NCBI GenBank assembly: GCA_009602725.1
Contig: WELB01000013.1
Span: forward strand, 271,074 to 335,073
Reading direction: 5' to 3'
Source of the DNA: Spirogloea muscicola
Taxonomy: Eukaryota; Streptophyta; Zygnematophyceae; Spirogloeales; Spirogloeaceae
DNA: 64,000 bases
The notes beneath the pieces are model-generated. The model was not told the origin of the DNA, searched no databases, and saw only the letters and a list, made by a program, of their open reading frames with translations. Shown here one piece after another: positions 50,157 to 61,100 of this stretch. Within the stretch, counting starts at the first letter, position 1; the number at the start of each line of letters is the position of its first letter. The position numbers and the translations under genes are program-made.

Positions 50157-51130
50157 GAAGGCGTGCGGTGCGCATGTGATTAAGGATGAGGTATGCTAGA
50201 ATACGTCAATGCACTTGGTTCAAGGCGGAATAAGAGTGGGGCTACACTAAGCGAAACCCCATGCCAAGTGGTGGGGCTTACGGTAGCCGTGCGAAAGCGG
50301 GCTGAAGAGGGGAATCCAGTACCCATGAGTATAGCCTCCTCAGTATAGCTCGTCAGATATGCATGTGCTCACTCGGGGTTATTAGTGTCCCCCTTGGCCA
50401 GCTCATTACCCAGTTAACAGGTCATTTGTAAGGCTAGGATTGGCCTCCCTTTCAATTTCATGCGCACCACGCGCCTTCTCTCATGAGTGAGATGTACGAC
50501 CGACACGACACGCTAACTTGGAGAGCTGGAGCACCGCTATGAAAGCCTTTGGCCGGGCTTGACTCAGAGCGTGCCCAGCATGCTGATGAATAGCCAGAGC
50601 TTGGGAGCGCTGCAAAATAGCGAAAGCCGCATTCTGGGAAATGCGGATTTCACTAATTTAACTCCAAAGCTCTTGCTACTCATGAGCGAGCTGGGCGCGC
50701 CTTAGTCTGGCCACTGGCCTCCATGGTGGTGCTCCGGCTCCCTAGTTTAGCTGATCGGATGAATATGTGCACACTCGTGAGCACTGAAATTTATTTTGAA
50801 CCTGCATTCACAGTATTACCTAGCCCCCCTTTGCATAGTGCTTCATTTCATGTAGCCCCTATTCTGCACTGGCTTTTGACTGAACAGCGTATTGCCTTCA
50901 ATAGGCCCCCGTTTCGTTTCATGGGCACCGCCCTCCTTTCTCTCAGAGTGCAACTAACGGCGGCGGAGTGCTGGTATGCACGAGCTGCGTCTAGGACGAT
51001 GCGCGTCAAATAGCTGGGCCAGATGCTGGAGAAATGACCAATTCTCATCGTAGCCGCCATGTCCACGGTGTCCATAGCGCACGGATAGAAGTAGTCTCCT
51101 CGGGAGTAGTCCTTGTTATTAGACTTCTGG
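50157..51130 (+). repeat. Repeat R3 cluster with inverted pieces
   Basis: Starts with an R3 head (GAAGGCGTGCGGTGCGCATG) and runs to GTACCCATGAGTATAGCC. Then comes an inverted R3/left-edge piece (50355-50490, the reverse complement of 110-290), an R3 tail in plus sense (50508-50640: CTAACTTGGAGAGCTGGAGC, then CAGCATGCTGATGAATAGCC), a further inverted tail (about 50710-50780), and the distal block 51000-51120 that matches 2260-2390. This is a nest of R3 copies. The 127-codon minus frame 50848-51231 lies in it and is not a recognised gene. Confidence 0.55.
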
Positions 51131-52098
51131 ACGACTCGTTTGACATCATGTTGAGTCCTTTGCAGGCCCTCACTCGTCCTGAACTCTTTCCTTCTCCGGA
51201 AGCTGTCAAGGAGCGCGAGAATCCTTGGCAAACAGCTGTTGCTTTTGACTTTCTGTAATCAACTCCTCAAAGCACGTTGCCCGCACCTAGAAGACGCACA
51301 TTCTCGAGTGAAACTACATCTGATACAACGCCTCCTCTGAGCCCTGTGCTGCTGACATGTTTGCGGCAGCAGCTGCAGGCTGTATCCTAGCACCTCTGTG
51401 CCAGGTGCCCACGAGCTGCAGTACTGGGCCGTGGCAAGCGCAAGGGCGTCGATGTAAAATGTCGTCAATAAGTCGAGAAGAAGACAATTGCTGACATGCT
51501 AGCCTACGTAGTACACAATCCCAACGAAGTTGTTGGCCACTTTGACCAGGCTGACATGAAAGAGTCTGATAAGAAACCAACAGTAACAATTATTGTCAGT
51601 TGTCGAAGATCACAACACCGTCAATAAGTCAAGAACGTTTGAAATTTGACTATGTAGCATAAAAGCGTGCTTTAGGGTGCTTGGTAAACTGTCTCCAGAA
51701 CCAGGAGTAGCGCAATGCCACTATCTACTGGATATAGTGTTCGCTAGCACTACGCGTGCGAGACCCCCAATCGGCGGCCGCCTATCTCTAAATGTCAATT
51801 TCTTCTCGGTACAAGCCAGCACCTTTTCTGTGTTCGTGAGTTTAGCAAGCAATGCAGCCAATGAATGCACGCAAGCAATCCATCTCGAGACGTGCACTCG
51901 AACAACGAGCACAACACTCCAGGCGTAAAGACTTGCAAGAACAGTCCAAGGTTAAGATTGCTCACCGCACAGATAGAACGACTTCTCGCAGTTGCAGCGG
52001 GTCCGCGCAAAGCTCGCTATGCGTGCACGCCGTATGCGCCGGGCTCTACGCTCTCGCGGACGAGTGGACGCAGACGCGGGTGGGCGCAGGCGTGGCAG

Positions 52099-52100
<2 letters not shown>
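51131..52100. other. Unassigned spacer
   Basis: No gene, RNA or repeat is recognised. Frames up to 100 codons on either strand have no family signature. Confidence 0.35.
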
Positions 52101-52103
<3 letters not shown>

Positions 52104-52129
<26 letters not shown>

Positions 52130-52280
52130 ATAGGGAGAAGAGAAGTGGTCCTCCACACTTAGCTTGAATCACCCCAGAGGTGGATGACCAAGCCTAGGAA
52201 GCCACGGGCAGAGAGAAGTGGTCCTCCATCCTTGGCTTGAATCACACCCAAAGATGCATGAGTCAGCCTAGGAAGCCAAT
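52104..52280. repeat. (GA)n microsatellite and a short tandem duplication
   Basis: A GA dinucleotide run of about 26 bases lies at 52104-52130. Next to it a unit of about 75 bases occurs twice, at 52139-52205 and 52213-52280; both contain AGAAGTGGTCCTCCA, GCTTGAATCAC and CCTAGGAAGCCA. Confidence 0.7.
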
Positions 52281-52799
52281 TGTCAAGCCAAGCCAGCTGT
52301 CCTAGTGAGATCGACACAAATAGGCCGTCGACTGAATATGGCACGACAAGAGGAGTCATTCACTCTCCTGTCCAATTTGATTGGGGGCCGATTGTGACTT
52401 CGCTTACATGCGAGGGCCAATGAGTTCCATGCGACTGCTGGTTGCATTACACGGTGAAGTGGGCACTCTCTCGCTTGCTTGGGCAGCAAGCGAGGCCCCT
52501 TCTCAACTCACAAGTCGTGCTAGGCGATCCTGTGCTGGCCCCTCACGGCTATGTCACCTTGACAGGTCCAAGTTCCCTCCTTCGTGTGTGGCCTCTACCA
52601 GCCACCGCTGCCTTCAAAGCGTCCAGAACCATATCAGCGACTGATTCTGTGGTGGCACCTTCAATCTGTGCGAGAAGCTCAAGAGTTGGTGGCCCACAGC
52701 GGAGAGGGCTGCAGCGACAAGTGGTCCATACACCACTTATTGTGGAGCCCAGCCAGCCCAAAGGCGAGCACAAGAAGCTGCGGACCTCGTTCAGTCTTT

Positions 52800-53215
52800 T
52801 GTGGGCTGACTTTCCCAGCCCTTGTCCCCTTTGGAAGAGCTGCTCCTCTCCTCTTTCGGGCTGGCCCTTTGCAGCCCCTCGCCGCCTGCGGAGCCACACC
52901 CGTTTGGACGAGCTTTCTTCTTCAGACCTTGTCCATTCCTTTGGGCTGGCCTCTCCCAGCCACCAGTTGACCTGGCCGCGCTTGCCTTTCTTCTTGGAAC
53001 GAGCTTTTCTAATGGAGGAGGTAGGGCTAGCACAGCGCACTATCACAGCTGCCGACTGCTGTCGTAGGCTGCCATTCCTCAGGGCTGGCCTCTCCCAGCC
53101 ACCAGTTTATCTGGCCGCGCTTGCCTTTCTGCTTCGGACGAGCTTCTCGAGTGGGGGAGGTGGGGCTAGCACAGGCGCACTAAATCACAGCTGCCGACTG
53201 CTGTCGTAGGCTGGT
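52800..53215 (-). repeat. Hairpin repeats, including a tandem duplication of R1 plus flank
   Basis: Hairpin variants occur at 52805-52823 (GGGCTGACTTTCCCAGCCC) and 52857-52876. Then a unit of about 135 bases is present twice, at about 52942-53070 and 53079-53212. Each begins with R1 (GGGCTGGCCTCTCCCAGCCA, then CCGCGCTTGCC) and ends with ATCACAGCTGCCGACTGCTG, then TCGTAGGCTG. R1 was therefore carried along in a local tandem duplication. Confidence 0.7.
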
Positions 53216-53427
53216 CGCCAGCTGGGGGCTTTCAGCAGCCGCCACGTCCTCCGCTTCAGAGCGATCAAGCCGTGTCGGCACACCGAAGCGCGCGCCTGGG
53301 CCTCCGACCCCCCCTCCCCGGCGCCGCCTCAGTCGTGTTACCAGCCCCTGCCCTGCCCCCTCTCCTCAGCAGCCCGCAGTCTCCCTGCTCTCTCCTGCAC
53401 CACTGCTGCGAGCTGCAGCCCGAGCTC

Positions 53428-56400
53428 ATGGCCACCGCCGCCGCCGCCGCCGCCGNCGGCCGCCTGGCCGCCGCCGCCGCCGCCGCCGGCAGCACCGTCG
53501 CGGGCGTCAATGGCGAGGTGAAACGAGGGCTCTTACGCCGCCGCCATCGCCGAGCTCGCGTTTCGATCCCGGGTGTCCAGTCTCGCGCCCGCCGCTTCTC
53601 GGAGCAGCGCCACAGCGCCACAGCAGCGCCGCAGCAGCCATTGAATCCGGACTTCCGCCGTCTCTGGCGGCGCAGGTGGCGACGGCGGCGCAGATCCGGG
53701 AGGCCAAGGAGTTCCTCCAGCGCGACGCCGGCAACCTCTTCTCGGAGCAGGTGTGAGCCGGCAGCCTCCGTCGCTCGTGGGACGACGTCGCCGGCTTCAG
53801 GGCCAGGGTCTGGGCTCAGACGTTGATGGCTTAGAGCCACGGCTCTACGCCTAAACCCCCAATCCTTGAATTTTAAACCCTAAAACCTCAAACCCCAGAA
53901 CCCTAAGTACACTCCAGTATCTGGGTGCTAAGGATCCGCACAATGCTACGCAAAGACTGGCAGTTCATGGCTGCCTTTGCGCAAGTGGCGCGACGGCTGC
54001 TGGACTGGTCGCTGCTCGCCAGCGGCAGGGCTTGGAGACCTGTGCAGTGGCCGGTCGTGCTGAGAGCTCCTTGGCTGCCCACCTCGAGGGCTTGCTTGCG
54101 GCTGCTGGCAACTCAGGCCGCCGCAGCTGGCCGCGCTGCGCGGGGGCGCAGGGCATCGACCGCAGCAAGTACGAGGACGTGATGCACTTCATGGACCCCA
54201 TCACCAAGTACGACACGCTGTCCGGCTACCTCCTCAACATCGCCATGCTGCGCCTGCTCTTCCACCCCGTCTACGACCTTCACGGCGTCACGCAGGTTTT
54301 CTGCAGCTGCTGCAGCCTACCCCTTGTAGTGCGTAGCGCATTGCATGCACTACGAGACCTCCCTTGATGAAGCTGCAAAGCTCCCAGGTCTTGCCGCACT
54401 TTATTAGCACCACAGAGGCCAGCTGCACAGTCTGCCATGGCCTCCATAGTATAGTGGCGAGCTCCCAATGCCTGCATCATGTGGTGGGCTGGGATGCAGA
54501 CTGCTCAAGCAGCCAAGCTTTGTTTGTCAAGCGACTGAGTCAAGGCTTCCACTTGACTCTGAAGCCACCTGAAAGCTGCATCCTTGCCACCACTTTGCAA
54601 GATGGGCGCTGACGCGGCGTGTGCGCCCTCCGCAGACCGGGCCTAACGAGCTGACGACGCGGTGGACGATGACCATGGACTTTTGGCTCATTCCCTGGCG
54701 CCCGCAGCTTGTCTTCACGGGCACGTCTATCATGGCCCTCAATCCCGCTACCTCCAAATTCAATTCCCACATTGTGAGCCCCCGAGCTGCACCAGGAGGT
54801 TGCATGCTGCAGCCGACTGCCAGCCCTTAGTCAAAGACCCTTTGCATCCAGGACACACCCAATTGTTGAATCTATATTCCTCCATGACCCCGTCGCTAAG
54901 TCACATAGACTGCTTGCTGACCTCTCGCTCGCCCCCCTGGTGCAACATGTTGGGTCATAACCTCAAGTCAGGCTTTTGTAGAACCTCACTGTCGACTATT
55001 AAAACTGCATCTCCTATTTGTACCTGCTTATGCTGCTCCTGCCAGTGCCCAGCAACAAAAGTGCAGTGCATCTCCTCCCATGCCATGGCCGACAATAACA
55101 CAATCATGCGAAGGCCAGAGGAGTCTTCGGCTGTTGCCAGTTGTCTCGTTGGTCGAGTAGTACAACTGAGAGAGGTGTGTTGGTGACTTTTGGTCACAAG
55201 CCTAAGCAGGCATAGGAGTATATTCATCTGGAAACGTTTGCTCCTGGGCACACATGCAGGACACGTGGGATTCTATTCATGACCAGGAGTGGTTCTCGAA
55301 GCAGGGGTTCATGGACCTCCTTGCCCAGGTGCCAGAAGGGTTGCCTTTGTCTTACTTACTTGAACATTTATTTTGTTGCAAGAAGCCCAAGTGCTGCATC
55401 ATGTTCCTCGCAGGTCAACGACCTGCATGATCAAAGCCAAGAATGGTAGCAGCCGCCTTGGACTCCCTGTTCTCCAGTCAATCACAAACATGTGCTCAAT
55501 CTTGCCCACTCATCTTGCTTTGTCGCTTGTAGTTGCTCTCCAGGCCTCACAGCTGAGCTTCGGCAGGAAGCCGTCCACGCATCGCGTCCTCAAGCGGCTG
55601 GCTACTTATGAGGTATAATACATCCTATGTGGTATACGTGCTGCTGCAGCTTTTTCAAGTCAAGAAGCCCGTCTAGGGAAAGTGGAGAAGCGCTTCTGAA
55701 AGTCCCATTCATTGTTGAGCAACCAGATGTAGTAGGTACAACGCTGTATTGTATTTGGCATGTACTCTGCCACAAAGTCTACATTGACATGTGTTTGAGC
55801 TCATACCTTCAACAGGTACACAAGTTTGATCCACTGGGAGCCTCGCACTTCCAGCCGCGAAGCAGGTTACATTCAAGCCTCAAATCTGGCGCAATATCGT
55901 TTTCAAACATTGTGCCTGTTGTGCAATCCGTTGGCAAATGTCAGCAATTGACTACCTTCGCTAGTCCAAGATGAGCAGCGCAGGTCAGAATTTTGTATCA
56001 GTGAGCTACCAATATTGAGTACTCGTTCTGCTGGGTCCTCTGCCTGCAGCTCTCAGCTGGTGGCAATGCTGAGTGTTGCGATTTGTCGTGCTTTCAGTGA
56101 GGTGGCAGATAAATGGTTGAGGTCAGGAGGCGAAGCGGCTGTGAGGAAAATTCGTGGGGGCTCCCTGGGCAATGCCAGGTTGGCGGGAGAGGAGCAGGAC
56201 CTCCGGCAGACATTGGTCTCAGACGGCCTGGTGGCCCGAGAGGGCAGCTTCATTTCCGTGCCTGACCCCAGCTTCGTGCCGCCCTTCCTCAAAGTACGCT
56301 TTCAACTACAGAGCATCGGCTTCCATGGCCTTAGCACTTTTCTTAATTGCTGTGCTACGACCTGCGCTGGCTACCCCAGATTGGGCTGCATCTGCCAGCT

Positions 56401-56610
56401 GCTCATACTGGAGGCAAGGGCAGGGTTGGCTGGCGCCAATCTGTGATAGCAAGTTGCGTTGCTCCACATTTCTCTCTCTGCTTTAGCAAAGGGCGTTTGG
56501 GGTTTATATCTGAGAATGCAATGAGGAGCCCTGAAGGTTTCTGTCCACCACCTATGCAGACCACGGAGCTCCTCATTTGGTTGGACGATTTTGAGCTTTT
56601 GCAAAAGTGA
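53428..56610 (+). CDS. DUF2358 plus SOUL heme-binding-like protein (HBP5 type)
   Basis: Resembles plant proteins such as Arabidopsis At5g20140, which join a DUF2358 domain to a SOUL heme-binding domain and are thought to be plastid-linked. Exon 1 starts at 53428 with a poly-Ala stretch and an isolated N (53456). A further exon ends at 53750 (REAKEFLQRDAGNLFSEQ); then 54152-54295, 54636-54773, 55260-55328, 55544-55612, 55816-55865, 56098-56293 and 56560-56610. DUF2358 signatures: GIDRSKYEDVMHFMDPITKY, DTLSGYLLNIAML, TRWTMTMDFWLIPWRPQLVF and DTWDSIHDQEWFS. The SOUL part shows THRVLKRLATYEVHKFDP, then AVRKIRGGS, DLRQTLVSDGLV and TTELLIWLDDFELLQ. The central SOUL segment (GYIFG to MTTPV in relatives) is not found between 55866 and 56097. 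Either that part is lost or an exon is missing. Confidence 0.82.
53848..53907. repeat. Telomere-like CCCTAAA stretch in an intron
   Basis: Degenerate CCTAAACCCC, TTTAAACCCTAAAACC and AACCCTAAG units in the intron between the 53750 and 54152 exons of the DUF2358/SOUL gene. Confidence 0.6.
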
Positions 56611-58153
56611 GGAAGAGAAGAGGAAGTCACAGATGGAGGCGAAGTAGTGCATACCTGCCCTGCATGGCTACTCCACTACTCCACCGAAGGCAAAGCGAAA
56701 CCCCCGGCTTCAGAAGCTGTTGCCGAGCTCTTTACTTTAGAAAAGGGTTTGCAGGGTAATCTTGAGGCCTTCCTGCCCCCCGTGCCAGCTAGATTACTGA
56801 TCAGCTTTGTCCCATTTGGCGGCTGAAAGGCTGCCCAATCCCTTGCACAGATATGGAAGTAAGGGACAAGCACTTGAATGTCTAGAATTCAGAACGTTTA
56901 GAAATCAACTCTCTTGGAGCGCCACAGACAAACTTTGACGCTGCCATAGCCAGCCCAGCCAGACCCGTCAACAGTGGACCAGGAAAACAGTAAGTATACT
57001 AGTGTGAATTGGTGGTGTACCACTGTGGTAGTGTACCATACCATAAGCGGTACAATATATAAGCCTTATAAGCTCCCTGATCGCAAATGCGAGTTGCTCA
57101 AGCAACCACAGTGGCACATGCCCCCCGGGAGATCGGGGACAGGCTGACAAATAATAGCAATATACAGCGCGACGCCTCAATGGGAGGCATTCGGGACCAA
57201 AATAAGGGGAGGAGAGAGTACTACTACCTGCACTCAGCACACAATGCAAGAATGCATTGGCAGGCGCGAAGATGCAATGCAGCGCACAAGTGCACGCTCG
57301 CATCTTGCTGGACGCCTGTCCATAGAGGAGCGCTGACACTGTAGAGCAGCCCTGAAACCTGGATGGGGCTCCCACTTTAGGGGAGCCAGAGAAGGGCGTC
57401 CCTGGGGACGTCTCAGATTCAGAGGCAGATATAGGAGAAGCTCATCGCAGGTGGACAGCCCCGAACTGTATCGCTACTGCGCCACTTGATCAGAGGCATC
57501 TGCACCAAGCACCCTGCATAGCTACCCCGTCCGCCGAGCTCAGGCCCAACGCTCACATTGTGGGCCAAGAGGTCCACAGTGACAAGCCGAGAGCTTGCAG
57601 GCCACAGCATGGCCTGGCGCCCCACTCACACCTCAGCCTCACACCTCTGATTCCACCAAGAGGAAAGCGCGGGGGGATAGGCTGCTGACAGCATCCTGAG
57701 CTGCTGTGTATGACCTTCCAAGCATTATCCATCCAGGCCTGCTCTGGCCTATGACGGCATCTCAGATTGCATGTTGAGGCCTCCAACAGGAATGTCGGCA
57801 ACCGCAGAGGCCCAGTCGCTGCTACAGTGTCTGTGCAGCATTGTCAAGTGCTGGGCGCTTGTTGTACTGTCCTTGAGGCTCCTCTGATCAGGCTGGCTCT
57901 CGCCTCTGACCAGCCTTGGCGACAAAAGGAGCTTCCCTCCTCTGCAGATTCACAGCAACTTTTAAGGTTGTTACATTGCCAAAAGAATTGCGCCCACAGA
58001 CATTGCTTGTCCAAGTGCTTGTTACCAACTATACAGTGCCAGCTTCTTGCAGGATCTGAATTATTAGTTGTGCTACTGACAAGCTCACAAGAGGTCCTCC
58101 ACTCATTGCCTGGTGATGGATTTGCCGAGGCAATACGGGCGTCTTGTGCAGAT
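56611..58153. other. Convergent spacer before the histidine kinase 3' end
   Basis: No gene is recognised. Around 57010-57050 there are short inverted repeats (GGTGTACCAC, GTGGTAGTGTACC). Minus frames at 57419-57801 were examined for a response-regulator receiver domain belonging to the neighbouring kinase; none of the receiver landmarks was found. Confidence 0.4.
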
Positions 58154-61100
58154 TCAGTGACAAACCCTGCAACAGGAAGAAAATTTGAGAGCTAACCTGT
58201 GTACTTGTCCACCAGCTTTGGTCGTTGTCTCGGCACCCTCCTCATCCACAGCAACCACGGTCTCCCTCATCGGCGCCTCAAGCACCACCTCTAAAGCGCC
58301 GTTTGTCGGAGTATGGCAGGTGGGCTCTTCACCAGCTGCATGTCCCCCGCTAACCGCAAGCTGCGGCAATGTGGAGCTCTCACTAGTGGAAAGATTATTG
58401 TGGCTTGGGAACCCTCGCAGACTTCCTCCAGAGCCCTTATGCCTTCCGTCCAGGGTATGAATTGATCTGTTCGTACTGCCACCAGTTCCAAACGTAGGGG
58501 TGATGGGGAGTTGGAACCAAAAAGTGCTCCCTCCACCCGGTGTGCTGATCACGCCACACGAGCCTCCCTGCAATCAAGGAAAGTCCCTTTTGAGACAAAA
58601 TGTCTTTTCCTCTTCATCTAGGCCATAAGTCAAAAGCTAGCATAATAAAGCAGGTCTTTCACGCAGAAGGTCTAAAATGACATTGTGCAATATCAACCTT
58701 GATAGAAGGTTCTACAAGGATACGCACCATCAACTCTACCAGCAGTTTGGCAATGGAGAGGCCCAAGCCTGTGCCTCCCCTCAGATTGCTCTTGTCAGGC
58801 GTCCCAAAGAAAGGCATGAAGACCTTTGCCTTGGCCTCCTCAGTCAACCCATCTCCTGTGTCAATGACGTCAAACCTCACACTGCTGGGCACCGCCACAG
58901 AAGCAACAAGTTCAACTGAGCCCGCTTTGGTGAACTTGAGAGCGTTGCCAATGAAGTTGACAAGAACCTGTACAAGATGCACAGCACACAAGCACACACG
59001 CAACACAAGATAAACTCACTGTCAGTCCATGCCTTGCACTTCCCAAGCTAAGCTGAGAGGCTGATGAGAGACACACAGCAGAAACACCAAATAAGCTAGG
59101 TGCACATTTGATCATCAAGAAATGGGACTCCGTCTCATGTACTTCTTAAGATAACCTCAACTAGGTGAGGTTGTAGTTTCTGACTACACCTGCTGGAGGC
59201 GGTGCTTGTCACATGTAAAGTCAAGATCCTCAGTTCCTGAATTCAGGGTGTATGTCAGAGACACATGTTCCTTAGCTTTGACAGTCTCTATTGCTCTCTT
59301 CAAAATTGGACCAAGTCGAGTGGTCGTCAAGACGACTCTTAGCTTTCCTCCCTCCAGCTTGCGGAGGTCAGACACATCCTCAACCACCTGACATGCCCAG
59401 ACATGGTTGAGAAGATGGCCTTGTAAAAATTACAATGTTGCTGTTGCTGTAATCTCGTGTACATCAGGTACCAGAATGCCAAACATGTCTGTGCATCCTT
59501 ACAGGGTGGCTGTGCGATTACCTGCCAGATGCACGTATGGCAGACCCATAGCACCCATGACAAGACAAGCCGACCAGCAAATGCCAAACAGACAAAGAAG
59601 CAGAAAGGACCAAGGACTGCTCTAAACATGCCCACTTGTCAAAGTTCCTCAGTGAGTTGCACACCGTATTCATTACTCGACAACTCTCCTGAGCCTCCTT
59701 CAATATTTCAGAAACTGCTTTACAGGTTGCATAGACCTCCACCAATGGCGGCTGACTCCCATACTTTTCCTTGAGCAAAGAGCCAGCTTTCTTCAACCTC
59801 CTCATCATGGAGCTGAGGGGCTCCTGCAACTCATGGCTTACGTAACTTATTACCAGCAGTGATACTTCTCTTGCCGTGGCTTCCGCTCTGCCACAAGAGT
59901 GGAAGTACAGTCAACGGCTTTGAATACAGAGTTGACACCTCAAGCATTCTACCAGAGCATGCACATTATTTGGCAGCCTGCATACTTGAGAGTGTATAGG
60001 CCAGAAAAACTGCCTCACTTGCATCCAAAGTTTCCTGACTGATCTCCAACAGATATCAGTGTGATGCATACTTAGTACTGCAGGCTCAGGTGATTGAGAT
60101 GTTGCAAGCCTTTGACCAGCGACTTCTAAGCTTAGGACTACTTTCTCAGACAAGAGTAAGATGGACTCACGCTAAGCTGGCTCGAAGAAGATCAAAACGC
60201 TCTTCCACAAGGGTTAGCATAGATGCAAGTATTGGCCTGCCATGTAATGAGGAGTCAATGGTCAAGCTTCTGGACTAGGGAAACCGCTGAAAAGCTCCAC
60301 CTGCAGGGTCTGAAAGTGCCAGGAAGCAGCTCACTTACCTGATGACAGCAAGGCCTTCTATGATTATTGTGACAATGATGATAGACGTAGTAACCCAGGT
60401 AATAATTAGGAGGGTGTGCAGATGATCCTTTCCGCGACTTGCATACACTCCGACAAGTATATCCATCTCGTGCAGGAAGGTTACTTCAGAGAGAAGTATG
60501 TTGTTGACTTGTGCCGATATAGCAGCACTGCCACATTCCAATAACACAAGGCCAAGTATTGATCACGGCAGGAGCAAATGCAAGACAAGTTCTGGTGACA
60601 ACAAGGAGCCTGACACGTCAAGACCGAAATCTAGGACTGAGGTTCCAGAAACCAGCTGAAGCAAAGGCTGGAAAGGTGGATCGAAGTGACCACCACATCA
60701 AAGCACCTGGCAGGTGCTTAAAAGGATTGCTGAGATGTCCTTACAAAGGTACCTCACGGAACACACATAATACCTGGATATATTTTTCCGCTCAGCTGCA
60801 AGCACGGTGAGGATGGACATTGCTGAAGTCACAAGCTCGTCAAACAGGGGCTGGAGATCTGCAGGAAACAAGGCCCTCAACGTTGAGCCCTGTGTCGGTA
60901 ATGTGCAGGCAAATCACTGGAAGCGCCAGCATTGTGTCTTCATGAGCTCCATAGGACTTATGCAAGCTTCAGAATGCACTTCTATCCTCCCTACTTACCT
61001 TCTCATAATACCTTCCACAACGGGCATCATTTGCACACAGGAATAAACCTCATGACTCGGTTCAGTGCAAGATATTAGAAAGAGTTCACATCAATAATGA

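Noticed and set aside
50848-51231. 127-codon minus-strand frame
   Set aside because: Part of it is repeated at 2260-2390 within repeat R3, so it is repeat-derived. No known protein family was recognised.
57419-57801. Possible receiver domain for the histidine kinase
   Set aside because: No acidic pair, phospho-Asp strand, Thr/Ser or Lys landmark of receivers could be lined up.
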